Part shown: piece by piece, positions 9,683 to 19,178 of the stretch | Position numbering within the stretch: the first letter of the stretch is position 1 | Layout: every line of letters begins with the position of its first letter | Assembly (NCBI GenBank): GCA_002696735.1 | Contig: NZSL01000013.1 | Location: forward strand, 211,633 to 275,632 | Source of the DNA: Methylophaga sp. | GTDB taxonomy: Bacteria; Pseudomonadota; Gammaproteobacteria; Nitrosococcales; Methylophagaceae | DNA length: 64,000 nt | Reading direction: 5' to 3' | The notes under the pieces: generated by a model | Database searches by the model: none | What the model saw: only the letters and a program-made list of their open reading frames with translations | Told to the model about the DNA's origin: nothing | Made by a program: the position numbers and the translations under genes

Positions 9683-9738
9683 ATGTCACAGTATTGTCAT
9701 ATTTCTTTCATATCCTTGTCACAGTTAATCGCGATACT
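9683..9738 (+). promoter_or_regulatory. Pho-regulated pst promoter with four Pho heptamers
   Basis: Four heptamers start at 9683 (ATGTCAC), 9694 (TTGTCAT), 9705 (CTTTCAT) and 9716 (TTGTCAC), exactly 11 bp apart with 4-bp spacers. This amounts to two abutting 18-bp Pho boxes. A -10-like GATACT (9733-9738) begins 11 bp after the last heptamer, the distance expected for PhoB-activated promoters that lack a good -35. PhoB dependence is inferred. Confidence 0.8.
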
Positions 9739-9799
9739 GCTCGGGTGCTCAACGCGGTAAGCGTTGGAACTTATTTTTAACCCAAGGAGTTAATGACTC

Positions 9800-10756
9800 A
9801 TGTTCAAGAAAAAATTTGCTTTATACGGCGCCGCTTTGGCAATGACGTTTTCCGCTGCCAGCTTTGCAGACGTCGATCCAAACCTGCCAGAATATGAAAA
9901 AACAAGCGGTGTTTCAGGTAGCTTATCAAGCGTCGGTTCTGACACATTAGCTAACTTGATGACCTTGTGGGCAGAAGAGTTCAAACGTGAATATCCTAAT
10001 GTCAGCATCCAGATTCAAGCGGCTGGTTCTTCAACTGCGCCTCCTGCGTTAACTGAAGGTACATCAAACGTTGGGCCGATGAGCCGTGAGATGAAAGACA
10101 GCGAAATCAAAGAATTTGAAAACAAATACGGTTACAAACCAACAGCTATCCCTGTTGCTATCGATGCTCTGGCTGTTTATGTGCACAAAGACAACCCAAT
10201 TGAAGGCATGACTATCCCTCAAGTTGATGCTGCTTTCTCAGCAACACGTAAGTGTGGTTATCCAGAAGATATCACTGACTGGTCACAATTAGGTGTTGAA
10301 GGTCTGGGTTCAATCCAGTTATATGGTCGTAACTCAGTATCAGGTACTTACGGTTACTTTAAAGATAACGCTTTGTGCAAAGGTGACTACAAAAACACTG
10401 TAAATGAGCAACCAGGTTCAGCTTCAGTTGTTCAAGGTGTGACTAAATCAACCAATGGTCTGGGCTATTCCGGTATTGGTTACAAAACATCAGGCGTAAA
10501 ACTGGTTCCGTTGGCGAAAGAAGCGGGTCAACCTTTCATTGAAGCAAGTGGTGAAAATGCTGCTGATGGTTCTTATCCAATGTCACGTTTCCTGTGGGTT
10601 TATGTGAACAAAGCACCTAACAAACCAATGTCACCACTTGACCGTGAATTCATGAAAATGATTCTTTCTAAAGTGGGTCAGGAAGTTGTTGTTAAAGATG
10701 GTTATGTTCCATTGCCAGCTAAAACTGCAGCAAAATATATGGAAATGCTGAAGTAA
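9800..10756 (+). CDS. pstS: Phosphate ABC transporter, periplasmic phosphate-binding protein
   Basis: Binds inorganic phosphate in the periplasm and delivers it to PstCAB. The 318-residue precursor has a signal peptide of about 23 residues ending ASFA. The mature protein shows [23 protein letters not shown] (phosphate-contacting Ser/Thr), GPMSREMKD and [13 protein letters not shown], typical of PstS. An AAGGAG ribosome-binding site (9783-9788) lies before the ATG. A strong terminator follows, so pstS probably also yields an abundant monocistronic message, with lower expression of pstCAB. A second PstS-like lipoprotein lies at 38669-39733. Confidence 0.96.
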   Translation: MFKKKFALYGAALAMTFSAASFADVDPNLPEYEKTSGVSGSLSSVGSDTLANLMTLWAEEFKREYPNVSIQIQAAGSSTAPPALTEGTSNVGPMSREMKDSEIKEFENKYGYKPTAIPVAIDALAVYVHKDNPIEGMTIPQVDAAFSATRKCGYPEDITDWSQLGVEGLGSIQLYGRNSVSGTYGYFKDNALCKGDYKNTVNEQPGSASVVQGVTKSTNGLGYSGIGYKTSGVKLVPLAKEAGQPFIEASGENAADGSYPMSRFLWVYVNKAPNKPMSPLDREFMKMILSKVGQEVVVKDGYVPLPAKTAAKYMEMLK

Positions 10757-10774
10757 TATTGCAAATTAAAATTA

Positions 10775-10806
10775 CCCCGCACATTGCAAGATGTGCGGGG
10801 TTTTTT
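10775..10806 (+). terminator. Intrinsic terminator after pstS
   Basis: A perfect 10-bp stem (CCCCGCACAT at 10775-10784 with ATGTGCGGGG at 10791-10800), a 6-nt loop and six T residues. Probably partial, allowing graded expression of pstS over pstCAB. Confidence 0.92.
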
Positions 10807-10911
10807 TATCTAATAGCGTTAATCAATTTGCCTGCAGATTGATTAGCAGTATTAAAATTAAGCAATCACCATGTTGCGTGCGTATTTCTTAAACGGAAAC
10901 CAAATCAGATT

Positions 10912-13188
10912 ATGGCTGAGCAAACTATTGAAAACAGCGTTATAGCTGCTGCAAATTCAAAAACGGCCCGTCGTCGGCGAAATTGGCGCGAGTTTAAAGA
11001 TAAATTAGCCCGGGTCGTTGTAACAGGTGGTGGCATTATGGTGATTGTCGCCATCGTGCTGATCTTCTTTTATCTGCTATATGTGGTCATACCACTCTTC
11101 AATAGCGCAGATCTGCGAACCGAACAACAATTTGAACAAGAGCCAATCAATAATGTTCATCTGACCCTGGATGAATATAATGAAGTGGCGTTATCGCTGG
11201 ATGAAAAAGCTAATTTACGTTTTTTTAATGCGCATAATGGCAATGAAATAGCCACTTTTGATTTACCCATTCCAGCTGAAAGTTCCATCAGCAGTTTCTC
11301 AGCAGGTAGTGCCTCAACCGGTGTGTTTGCTTATGGGCTGGATAATGGTCAGGCGATAGTCTTTCAGGAAGCCTACAAAATCAGTTATCCGCAGGGAACA
11401 CAGCGACTGATTACACCAGAGATCCGGTATCCCATTGGTGAAGAACTGGTCGAAGTCGATCCACAGGGACAGCCGCTGCAGATGCTGACGGTTCAAAGTT
11501 ATGATGATCTCACCACCTTGGTGGCACTCACTGCTGATAATCGACTGGTTATGTCGCGGATTACCAAGGATGTGAACTTTCTTGATGAAACCGACTTTAC
11601 ATTGGACAGCGAAAACCGCGAAATCCCTTTGGATAGTAATGCTCCGGTGTCGATGATTCGGCTAGATATCGATCAGCGTGAGTTATATGTCATTCACAAT
11701 GATGGTGATATTGCCTATTACGATGTACAGAATATAGACGATGTCAGAATGCTGCAGCGGGTCAGCGCAGTACCTGAGGATGTTGAAATTACGGCAGCAG
11801 AATTTCTGACGGGCGGTATTTCAATATTAATAGGACGCAGTGACGGCCAGATTGACCAGTGGTTTCCTGTGCGTGATGCTGACAATAATTACACCATTGA
11901 GCGGGTCAGAAGCTTCTCTGAACAGACAGCACCCATCCGTAGCATCCTGGCTGAACAAGCTCGTAAAGGCTTTGTTGCGTTGGATGATACCGGTGATATC
12001 GGTATTTATCACACCACAGCAGAGAGAAATCTGTTGGTGGAGAACATTCTGGCCGACGCCAATGCCAAAATGGCCCTGTCACCCCGGGCAAATGGTCTGA
12101 TAACGGTTGCAAGGGATGGTGAAACGCAGTTTCATGAAATTGAAAATGAACACCCTGAAGTTTCCTGGCATTCTTTATGGGAAAAAGTCTGGTATGAAAG
12201 TCGTAGCGAACCTGAGTATCTTTGGCAGTCTTCGTCTTCCAGCAGTGACTTTGAACCGAAACTCAGTCTTACCCCATTAACCTTCGGCACCATTAAAGCG
12301 GCATTTTACGCCATGATGGTCGCAGTACCGCTGGCCATTATGGGAGCGATTTTTACCGCCTACTTCATGTCACCGCGAATGCGTAATCTGGTGAAACCGA
12401 CCATTGAAATCATGGAAGCTTTACCAACCGTTATTCTAGGGTTTCTGGCAGGTTTATGGTTGGCCCCGCTGGTGGAAAACAACCTGCCTGGTGTTTTTAG
12501 TATTCTGATCCTCACTCCCATTATGGTGTTGCTCACAGCCTGGCTATGGACCAAATTACCTAAATCATTGCGCCAGCGAATTCCAGATGGTTGGGAGGCG
12601 GCGATTTTAATTCCAGTCGTTATTTTGGTCGGTATTGTTTCGATGAAATTAAGTCTGCCATTGGAAAAACTGTTATTTGATGGTGATATGCCAGGTTGGC
12701 TGGAATCAACCGGTATCGGGTATGACCAGCGTAACTCGTTAGTCGTTGGTATGGTAATGGGCTTTGCTGTTATCCCGACCATTTTTTCGATTACCGAAGA
12801 TGCCATTTTCAGTGTGCCCAAACAATTGACCATCGGATCACTAGCTTTGGGTGCAACACCTTGGCAAACCTTAACAAAAGTGGTGTTACTTACCGCCAGT
12901 CCGGCGATTTTCTCGGCCGTTATGATCGGTCTTGGGCGTGCGGTAGGTGAAACGATGATTGTATTGATGGCGACCGGTAATACGCCAATTATGGACTTCA
13001 ATATTTTTGAGGGATTCAGAGCCTTATCAGCCAATATCGCGGTAGAAATGCCTGAAGCAGCAGTCAACAGTACCCATTATCGTGTGCTGTTCCTTGCAGC
13101 GCTGGTACTGTTCTCAGCGACCTTTGTGTTTAACACCCTTGCAGAGTTGGTTCGCCAGCGTCTGCGTAAGAAATATAGCAGCCTTTAA
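10912..13188 (+). CDS. pstC: Phosphate ABC transporter permease PstC, long form
   Basis: Membrane subunit of the high-affinity phosphate importer. At 758 residues it is more than twice the E. coli length (319). After a cytosolic basic segment and one helix (about 38-62) comes a roughly 390-residue extracytoplasmic domain. It is rich in repeated short strands and in motifs such as DGDIAYYD and DDTGDIGIYH, suggesting a beta-propeller-like fold (my inference). The canonical permease core begins near residue 455, with the coupling-helix motif ALGATPWQTL and GRAVGETMIVL. Long PstC forms occur in other Gammaproteobacteria. pstA follows after 12 bp. Confidence 0.93.
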   Translation: MAEQTIENSVIAAANSKTARRRRNWREFKDKLARVVVTGGGIMVIVAIVLIFFYLLYVVIPLFNSADLRTEQQFEQEPINNVHLTLDEYNEVALSLDEKANLRFFNAHNGNEIATFDLPIPAESSISSFSAGSASTGVFAYGLDNGQAIVFQEAYKISYPQGTQRLITPEIRYPIGEELVEVDPQGQPLQMLTVQSYDDLTTLVALTADNRLVMSRITKDVNFLDETDFTLDSENREIPLDSNAPVSMIRLDIDQRELYVIHNDGDIAYYDVQNIDDVRMLQRVSAVPEDVEITAAEFLTGGISILIGRSDGQIDQWFPVRDADNNYTIERVRSFSEQTAPIRSILAEQARKGFVALDDTGDIGIYHTTAERNLLVENILADANAKMALSPRANGLITVARDGETQFHEIENEHPEVSWHSLWEKVWYESRSEPEYLWQSSSSSSDFEPKLSLTPLTFGTIKAAFYAMMVAVPLAIMGAIFTAYFMSPRMRNLVKPTIEIMEALPTVILGFLAGLWLAPLVENNLPGVFSILILTPIMVLLTAWLWTKLPKSLRQRIPDGWEAAILIPVVILVGIVSMKLSLPLEKLLFDGDMPGWLESTGIGYDQRNSLVVGMVMGFAVIPTIFSITEDAIFSVPKQLTIGSLALGATPWQTLTKVVLLTASPAIFSAVMIGLGRAVGETMIVLMATGNTPIMDFNIFEGFRALSANIAVEMPEAAVNSTHYRVLFLAALVLFSATFVFNTLAELVRQRLRKKYSSL

Positions 13189-13200
13189 ACAGAGATCAGC

Positions 13201-14868
13201 ATGTCTAATTCAACATTTAAATCCTGGTATCAAAGTGGTAGTCCGTGGGTCTGGCTGAATGCCGGTGCGGTTTCCATCAGTCTGATCGCGGTTATTGGTC
13301 TGGTCTTATTGATAGCGGTTCGTGGCCTGAGTCATTTCTGGCCAGCAGATATTATGTCAGTGGAATATAACGAGCCTGGTTTGGAGCCGACGGTTTTAAT
13401 CGGTGAAAGAGTTGATCATGAAGTGGTCCCTGCCGAAAGAGTGCCTTCTGATTACCAGCTAAAAGAAGGTCAGATTAGTGTTGAGCGTTACCTGCTGAAA
13501 ATCGGTAATCGCGACCAGTTCGGCCTGGATTTTCGCTGGATCAACAAAGACTGGATGGGGGAGGTCAGCTACCCGGAAGATATCCTGTCTATTGAACGTC
13601 GTGAATGGGGGCATTTCTATGGTTATCTGCTGTCCGTGCAGCAACAGGGCGAAACGGTAGCCGATGGTGAACAGGCCTGGCCAGAATTTCAGCAAAGGCT
13701 GGACCGAAGCAATAACCTGGTTGCTGAAATCAAATATATTGAAAAGATCGAAATCGGCAAAATAAATCAGGCACTTGAATCTTTGCGTCTGGATGAGCGG
13801 CGTCTGGAGCTGGATAACGTACCTGAAGATAATGCTGCCTATGCTGAGATTGAAGCTGCAAGAGCGGTACAAAATGAAAAATACGCAAAATTACAAATCC
13901 GTCTCAGCGAGTTAAGCCAGGCTTTGATACGTGATCAGGTGGTCATGCAAATGTCCAATGGCGATGAAGTGGTCATTCCGATGGCGAAAATCGTCGATGT
14001 TGTGAAGCCGAACGACATGAATCGTTTCGAAAAACTGCAGCACTATTTTCATGAAGTGTGGAAGTTTATTTCCGGCGAGCCACGCGAAGCCAATACTGAA
14101 GGCGGGATTTTCCCGGCCATTTTTGGCACCGTGATGATGGTATTGATTATGTCTGTGATCGTCACGCCCTTTGGTGTCATTGCCGCAATTTATCTGAAAG
14201 AGTATGCAAAACAGGGGGTTATAACCAGAACGATTCGTATCGCGGTCAATAACCTGGCCGGTGTTCCGTCAATCGTATACGGTGTATTTGGTCTGGGGTT
14301 CTTTGTCTATTTCCTTGGTGGCAATATTGATGAGATATTCTTCCAGGCAAAATTACCTTCCCCAACCTTTGGTCAACCCGGTTTGATGTGGGCGTCGTTA
14401 ACCCTGGCTATTCTCACCGTGCCGGTGGTTATCGTGGCAACCGAAGAAGGTCTGTCACGTATTCCACGAGCGATGCGTGAAGGCAGTCTTGCTTTGGGCG
14501 CCACTAAAGCAGAAACCTTATGGCGTACAGTTATTCCAATGGCGGCTCCGGCTATGATGACGGGGTTAATCCTGGCGGTCGCCCGAGCAGCGGGTGAGGT
14601 TGCTCCGTTGATGATGGTGGGTGTGGTGAAACTGGCGCCAGCGTTAGCGGTAGATTCTGTTGCGCCTTATCTGCATTTGGATCGTCAGTTTATGCATCTG
14701 GGCTTCCATATTTACGACGTGGGTTTTCAGAGCCCGAATGTTGAAGCAGCGCGTCCACTGGTATATGCCACAGCATTTCTGTTGTTGCTGATAATTGTAG
14801 TGTTGAATTTAACGGCGATTAGTATCCGTAATCGTCTGCGTGAAAACTTTAAAGCGAGTGATAACTAA
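13201..14868 (+). CDS. pstA: Phosphate ABC transporter permease PstA, long form
   Basis: Second membrane subunit of the phosphate importer. At 555 residues it is much longer than E. coli PstA (296). One N-terminal helix (about 17-40) leads into an extracytoplasmic segment of about 255 residues. That segment contains a probable coiled coil around residues 165-245 ([20 protein letters not shown] onward, then the [15 protein letters not shown] region). The permease core starts near residue 300 and carries [20 protein letters not shown] and [14 protein letters not shown]. Its extra domain probably pairs with that of PstC. The stop overlaps the pstB start (TAATG). Confidence 0.93.
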   Translation: MSNSTFKSWYQSGSPWVWLNAGAVSISLIAVIGLVLLIAVRGLSHFWPADIMSVEYNEPGLEPTVLIGERVDHEVVPAERVPSDYQLKEGQISVERYLLKIGNRDQFGLDFRWINKDWMGEVSYPEDILSIERREWGHFYGYLLSVQQQGETVADGEQAWPEFQQRLDRSNNLVAEIKYIEKIEIGKINQALESLRLDERRLELDNVPEDNAAYAEIEAARAVQNEKYAKLQIRLSELSQALIRDQVVMQMSNGDEVVIPMAKIVDVVKPNDMNRFEKLQHYFHEVWKFISGEPREANTEGGIFPAIFGTVMMVLIMSVIVTPFGVIAAIYLKEYAKQGVITRTIRIAVNNLAGVPSIVYGVFGLGFFVYFLGGNIDEIFFQAKLPSPTFGQPGLMWASLTLAILTVPVVIVATEEGLSRIPRAMREGSLALGATKAETLWRTVIPMAAPAMMTGLILAVARAAGEVAPLMMVGVVKLAPALAVDSVAPYLHLDRQFMHLGFHIYDVGFQSPNVEAARPLVYATAFLLLLIIVVLNLTAISIRNRLRENFKASDN

Positions 14869-15710
14869 TGGAAGCAGTCAATCAACAAAAAAACGCGGCG
14901 CGTGGTATTGATATCGAATCAATGAATCGTGGCCCGAAACTGAATATGGCTGATGAAACTGCCTGTATTGAAATTAAAAATTTCAATCTGTTTTATGGCG
15001 ACGCTCAGGCATTAAAAGATATCAACCTGACCATTCCGCGTCATAGAGTAACGGCTTTTATTGGTCCAAGTGGGTGCGGTAAATCAACTTTCCTTAGATG
15101 TTTCAATCGAATGAATGATTTGATTGATAACGTCAATATTCAGGGACAATTACTGCTGGATGGCGAAGAACTGAACTCGCCGGCAGTCAATGTATCTGAT
15201 TTGCGTCGTAAAGTTGGCATGGTATTCCAGAAGCCGAATCCATTTCCAAAAACAATTTATGAAAATGTTGCCTATGGCCTGCGTTTACAAGGTGTGAACG
15301 ATCGCCAGACGCTGGATAAGGTCGTGGAAAAATCGCTGAAAGGCGCTGCATTGTGGGATGAAGTAAAGGATCGATTGCAATCCTCAGCAATGGGGCTGTC
15401 CGGCGGTCAACAGCAAAGACTGGTGATTGCCCGTGCCATTGCTATTGAACCGGAAGTATTATTGCTGGATGAACCGGCCTCAGCTCTGGATCCTTTATCT
15501 ACGCTTAAAATCGAAGAACTGATTTACGAGCTGAAAGAAAAATACACCATCGTCATCGTCACACATAACATGCAACAGGCGGCGAGAGTCTCGGATTACA
15601 CAGCGTTTATGTATATGGGTGAATTAATCGAATTTGGTGCCACGGATGAGTTATTTACCAATCCTGGCAAAAAACAAACGGAAGACTATATTACTGGCCG
15701 TTACGGCTAG
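14868..15710 (+). CDS. pstB: Phosphate ABC transporter ATP-binding protein
   Basis: ATPase of the Pst importer. The 280 residues include a roughly 30-residue N-terminal extension before the ABC domain ([19 protein letters not shown]). Walker A is GPSGCGKST (about 66-74), the Q-loop region is [12 protein letters not shown], the signature is LSGGQQQR (about 178-185), and Walker B is [13 protein letters not shown]. The switch histidine is in [13 protein letters not shown]. The ATG overlaps the pstA stop by one base, pointing to translational coupling. phoU follows after 23 bp. Confidence 0.97.
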   Translation: MEAVNQQKNAARGIDIESMNRGPKLNMADETACIEIKNFNLFYGDAQALKDINLTIPRHRVTAFIGPSGCGKSTFLRCFNRMNDLIDNVNIQGQLLLDGEELNSPAVNVSDLRRKVGMVFQKPNPFPKTIYENVAYGLRLQGVNDRQTLDKVVEKSLKGAALWDEVKDRLQSSAMGLSGGQQQRLVIARAIAIEPEVLLLDEPASALDPLSTLKIEELIYELKEKYTIVIVTHNMQQAARVSDYTAFMYMGELIEFGATDELFTNPGKKQTEDYITGRYG

Positions 15711-15733
15711 GCTGCAGGTTCAGGAGATCCTTT

Positions 15734-16450
15734 ATGGCTACAAATCAATCACAACATATTTCGCAACAGTTCGAAAAAGAGCTTCAAGATATCCGCAGCC
15801 GCGTTTTAGCCATGGGTGGTATGGTCGAAAAACAGGTTTCGGAGGCAATGGAAGCTTTGATTACGGGGGATGCCGATCTGGCTCGTCAGGTAATCAGTGG
15901 CGATGAAGACGTTAATAAACTGGATGTCAGCATTGATGAAGAATGTATTCAGATTATTGCACTGCGCCAGCCCACCGCCAGTGACTTACGTCTGGTGACC
16001 GGTATTCTGAAAACCATTACCGATCTGGAACGCATTGGCGATGAAGCAGCACGCATTGCCAGAATGGCACTAAATCTGGCTGAAAAAGATCGGCCGAAAA
16101 AGAATTACCGTGAACTGCACGCCTTGGGTCAGCATGTGTCAGGTATGTTGCATAACACTCTGGATGCCTTTGCGCGATTTGATGTGGATGCTGCCTTGCA
16201 GGTAGCACATGAAGATCGTCAGGTTGATGCTGAATACGAAAGCATTATGCGTCAGTTGATGACATATATGATGGAAGATCCCCGTACTATCAGCAGAGTG
16301 ATCGACATGATGTGGTCAGCGCGTTCGCTGGAACGGATTGGCGATCATTCACGTAATGTTTCTGAACATATTATCTATCTGGTCGAAGGCAAGGATGTCA
16401 GACATTTATCCGTCGAAAAAATGGAAAAAGTAATTAAAGGCGGCGAATAA
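15734..16450 (+). CDS. phoU: Phosphate signalling regulator PhoU
   Basis: Links the phosphate status of the Pst transporter to PhoR and represses the Pho regulon when phosphate is sufficient. The 238 residues form two PhoU repeats, each a three-helix bundle with the metal-binding pattern (DLERIGDEAARIAR in the first, SLERIGDHSRNVSEH in the second). Length matches E. coli PhoU (241). It is the last gene of the pst run and is followed by a terminator. Confidence 0.97.
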   Translation: MATNQSQHISQQFEKELQDIRSRVLAMGGMVEKQVSEAMEALITGDADLARQVISGDEDVNKLDVSIDEECIQIIALRQPTASDLRLVTGILKTITDLERIGDEAARIARMALNLAEKDRPKKNYRELHALGQHVSGMLHNTLDAFARFDVDAALQVAHEDRQVDAEYESIMRQLMTYMMEDPRTISRVIDMMWSARSLERIGDHSRNVSEHIIYLVEGKDVRHLSVEKMEKVIKGGE

Positions 16451-16470
16451 TTTCTCTCGGTGCGACTTAG

Positions 16471-16503
16471 GCCCGTTTCCATTATGGAAGCGGGCTTTTT
16501 TTT
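16471..16503 (+). terminator. Intrinsic terminator after phoU
   Basis: Stem GCCCGTTTCC (16471-16480) pairs with GGAAGCGGGC (16486-16495), with one G-U pair, a 5-nt loop and eight T residues. It ends the pstCAB-phoU transcription unit before ppx. Confidence 0.92.
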
Positions 16504-16551
16504 GAGTATAAAACGCAAAGTTCATAGCATCGATGGTCTTAGTCAGGCAAA

Positions 16552-18090
16552 ATGCCATCACCTTCGTATAAGCAAGCTGAGTTTATGGAAACACCCGAAG
16601 ATTATGATGTACTTGCCGCTGTAGATCTTGGTTCTAACAGCTTTCATATGATTATTGCCCGCCTGAGGGATGGACATTTCCAGATCATGGATCGACTGCG
16701 TGAAATGGTGCAGTTGCGTGCCGGGTTGAATAAGCAGAATGTCCTCTCTGAGGAGGCCCAGACACGTGCCATTGCCTGTTTGGAGCGATTTGGTGAGCGT
16801 ATTCGCCATTTACCGGCAGGCAAGGTGAGGGTCGTCGGAACCAATACCTTACGCATCGCTGAAAACAGTCGTGAATTTCTTCGCAAAGCCCGTCAGGCCT
16901 TGGGGCATCCTATTGAGATCGTCACTGGTGAAGAAGAAGCCCGACTGATTTACATGGGCGTTTCCCGCTCACTGGCGTTTGATAACACCCGTCGCCTGGT
17001 CATGGATATTGGTGGGGGCAGTACCGAATTTATCATTGGCGAGGGCCTGGAAGGGCTACGCCGCGAAAGTCTGGAAATGGGCTGTGTCAGTTTCAGTCAA
17101 CGGTTTTTCAATGATGGCAACGTCAGTCAATTACGTATGCAGGCGGCGTTACTCACTGCAGCAATCAAATTACGTTCTATTCAACGGCCTTATCAAAACC
17201 TTGGCTGGGTCGAGGCGGTAGGTGCTTCTGGAACCATTCGCACTGTGGCCAGTATTGTCACGGCGCAGAATTGGAGTGAAAACGGCGTTATCACGAATGA
17301 AGCGCTGGATAAAATCATTGCTCACATGGTGGAAGCAGGTCATCAGGATAAGTTTCAACTGGAAGGTTTGAGTCCTGAAAGGGCCAATGTGCTGGCCGGT
17401 GGTGTCGCGGTTTTGAAAGCCTCATTTGATCGGTTAAAAATTGATCGCATGATCGTCTCGGATGGAGCATTACGTGAAGGTTTGCTTTACGATCTGCAAG
17501 GTCGTATTCAACATGACGATGAACGTGATCGCACCGTAAACTCCCTGGCACGACGTTACCATGTAGATGAAGCCCATGCCGAGCGCGTCAGTAAAATGGC
17601 CACCGAATTATATGAGCAAGTGGCTGCTGAGTGGCAAATTAATACCGAAGAACAGTTACACCGTTTGCAATGGGCGGCCAAACTCCATGAAGTTGGACTG
17701 GAAATTTCGCATTATCAATATCATAAACATTCGTCTTATTTAGTAGCGCACTCAGATTTACCGGGTTTTTCCAGAGAAGAACAGCAGGCACTCGCAGCGA
17801 TGGTACGAGGCCAGCGACGGAGTTTTCCACGTAAACATATCAAGCAGTTATCGGATGATATGCAGCAGGCTACGTTGCGATTAACGATTCTGTTACGTTT
17901 ATCACTAGTATTCAATCGTGGGCGTAGTGAAAAAACCGATACCCATGTTGGCCTTAGTCTGCATCGTAATACGTTAATATTGACCCTGCCTTCTGGCTGG
18001 TTGGAAGAACATCCATTGACCGAAGCCGATCTATTGCAGGAAAGGCAGGAACTCAAGGAAATTGATATCCGTCTGAAAATTCGGGATTAA
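16552..18090 (+). CDS. ppx: Exopolyphosphatase / guanosine pentaphosphate phosphohydrolase family
   Basis: Hydrolyses terminal phosphates of inorganic polyphosphate, or pppGpp in GppA members. The 512 residues carry AAVDLGSNSFHMIIAR (phosphate-binding loop), VVGTNTLRIAEN, TGEEEARLIYMGV, DIGGGSTEFIIG and GASGTIRTV, the Ppx/GppA ATPase-fold motifs. A C-terminal HD-like helical domain (LHEVGLEISHYQYHKHS) is typical of gammaproteobacterial Ppx. I start at the ATG at 16552, which follows AGG at 16545-16547; 16585 is an alternative. Its place after phoU supports Ppx over GppA. Confidence 0.92.
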   Translation: MPSPSYKQAEFMETPEDYDVLAAVDLGSNSFHMIIARLRDGHFQIMDRLREMVQLRAGLNKQNVLSEEAQTRAIACLERFGERIRHLPAGKVRVVGTNTLRIAENSREFLRKARQALGHPIEIVTGEEEARLIYMGVSRSLAFDNTRRLVMDIGGGSTEFIIGEGLEGLRRESLEMGCVSFSQRFFNDGNVSQLRMQAALLTAAIKLRSIQRPYQNLGWVEAVGASGTIRTVASIVTAQNWSENGVITNEALDKIIAHMVEAGHQDKFQLEGLSPERANVLAGGVAVLKASFDRLKIDRMIVSDGALREGLLYDLQGRIQHDDERDRTVNSLARRYHVDEAHAERVSKMATELYEQVAAEWQINTEEQLHRLQWAAKLHEVGLEISHYQYHKHSSYLVAHSDLPGFSREEQQALAAMVRGQRRSFPRKHIKQLSDDMQQATLRLTILLRLSLVFNRGRSEKTDTHVGLSLHRNTLILTLPSGWLEEHPLTEADLLQERQELKEIDIRLKIRD

Positions 18091-18144
18091 AATGGAATTT
18101 CGCCTCACAGCAACAGTCAATTATTTACAAGTGAGGGCAGGGTT

Positions 18145-18675
18145 ATGTGGAAATCTCTATCGATAATGGTGTCAGCTGTGATGTTGGTGTCACCGCTTTA
18201 TGCTGAAGAAATGCGTTATCAGAGCGAGACAGGAGATCACTTTACCATCAGTCAAACTCCGGATGGCAAGCACTGGGGCACGTTAATCATCAGCGACAGA
18301 CACACGGCCAGTTTTGCCCATAATGAACTGATTCTGCTGCAAATTGATGATCAAACGCCCATCTCACTTGAACATGGAAACCTCAGCTGTGGGTCACCAG
18401 CTAAAGCAGAGCAAACCGTGTTTTATGATTTTTCAGGATCCGCCAGTGATTTACTGACAAAGGTTGACCCTCAGCCTTTGCCGAAGGGTTTTCAACAGGT
18501 CAGACAACGTGATGTGTTTACTTCGATCATGGCAGACCGCCGGGCTGAAACCGTTGATTTTCTGTTAAGCGATGTCGCGCTTAATGCTCAGCAATTGCGC
18601 TCTGCAGCGACACTGAAATTCCGGTTTGTTACCGATGATGGCCAGCGTCGCCAGGCTACTTTCCAACTGCACTAA
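18145..18675 (+). CDS. Uncharacterised exported protein
   Basis: Not recognised. The 176 residues start with a signal peptide (MWKSLSIMVSAVMLVSPLYA, cleavage near residue 20), so the product is probably periplasmic. The mature part has alternating hydrophobic and polar strands and a single cysteine (NLSCGSPAKAEQ), with no obvious catalytic motif. It starts 54 bp after ppx and is followed by a symmetrical hairpin that separates it from the convergent cytochrome gene. There is no evidence for a phosphate role beyond proximity. Confidence 0.7.
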   Translation: MWKSLSIMVSAVMLVSPLYAEEMRYQSETGDHFTISQTPDGKHWGTLIISDRHTASFAHNELILLQIDDQTPISLEHGNLSCGSPAKAEQTVFYDFSGSASDLLTKVDPQPLPKGFQQVRQRDVFTSIMADRRAETVDFLLSDVALNAQQLRSAATLKFRFVTDDGQRRQATFQLH

Positions 18676-18696
18676 TCCTTGTGACTGGCTCTAGGT

Positions 18697-18725
18697 CTAG
18701 GGTCTGAAAGTTCAACAGACCCTAG
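18697..18725. terminator. Hairpin between convergent genes
   Basis: A perfect 10-bp stem (CTAGGGTCTG with CAGACCCTAG) and 9-nt loop lie between the stops of the 18145 gene and the cytochrome gene. No T run follows on either strand, so it is a weak or Rho-assisted bidirectional terminator candidate. Confidence 0.55.
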
Positions 18726-18751
18726 CCTTAGCAAGAGCCGATGGAGTGAGC

Positions 18752-19153
18752 CTATTTGGCTTTTTTGGGCTTGACTTCGCCGATGGCACCATCAGCACGG
18801 GCTTTAAGGTAGGCATAAATTTGATCCATGCCTTCCATCACTTTTGGGTTACTTTCCCAAGCTGGCATCATGCCGATCTGTCCCATCTTGCCATGGGTTA
18901 CCGTGGCAATGAATTCCTCCTTGGTGATGACGTTTAAACTATCCGCCAGATTTGGCCCTACCATTCCTTGTCCAACTGTGCCGTGACAGCGGGCGCACCA
19001 GTTGCGGTAGAGCTTATAACCATTATAGGTTTCACTATCCAAGAACTGTCCATCCGTGACGGTATACGGTTTATCTTCGGCAAAGCTAAGCGAGCTGAAA
19101 GCTAACACACCTGCCATCAGAATAAAAAAGCTGTGTTTTTTAACGTTTTGCAT
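18752..19153 (-). CDS. Small mono-haem c-type cytochrome, alcohol-dehydrogenase-associated type
   Basis: Periplasmic electron carrier of 133 residues. The ATG at 19151-19153 follows AAGGAG; an earlier in-frame start would add 19 unlikely residues. The signal peptide (about 1-25, ending SLSFA) is followed by the haem motif CARCH (Cys53, Cys56, His57). A methionine near residues 92-94 (GMMPAW) is the likely sixth ligand. The tail IYAYLKARADGAIGEVKPKK recalls the methanol-metabolism-related cytochrome c family, partners of PQQ alcohol dehydrogenases; this is from memory. It lies 25 bp after the TonB receptor gene, so the two probably share a message. Confidence 0.82.
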   Translation of the reverse strand: MQNVKKHSFFILMAGVLAFSSLSFAEDKPYTVTDGQFLDSETYNGYKLYRNWCARCHGTVGQGMVGPNLADSLNVITKEEFIATVTHGKMGQIGMMPAWESNPKVMEGMDQIYAYLKARADGAIGEVKPKKAK

Positions 19154-19178
19154 CGTGATTCTCCTTAGAAACAACCGA

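Noticed and set aside
12360..13067. Long antisense reading frame (235 codons) opposite the pstC membrane domain
   Set aside because: It mirrors the codon pattern of the membrane helices of pstC, has no ribosome-binding site and shows no recognisable domain.
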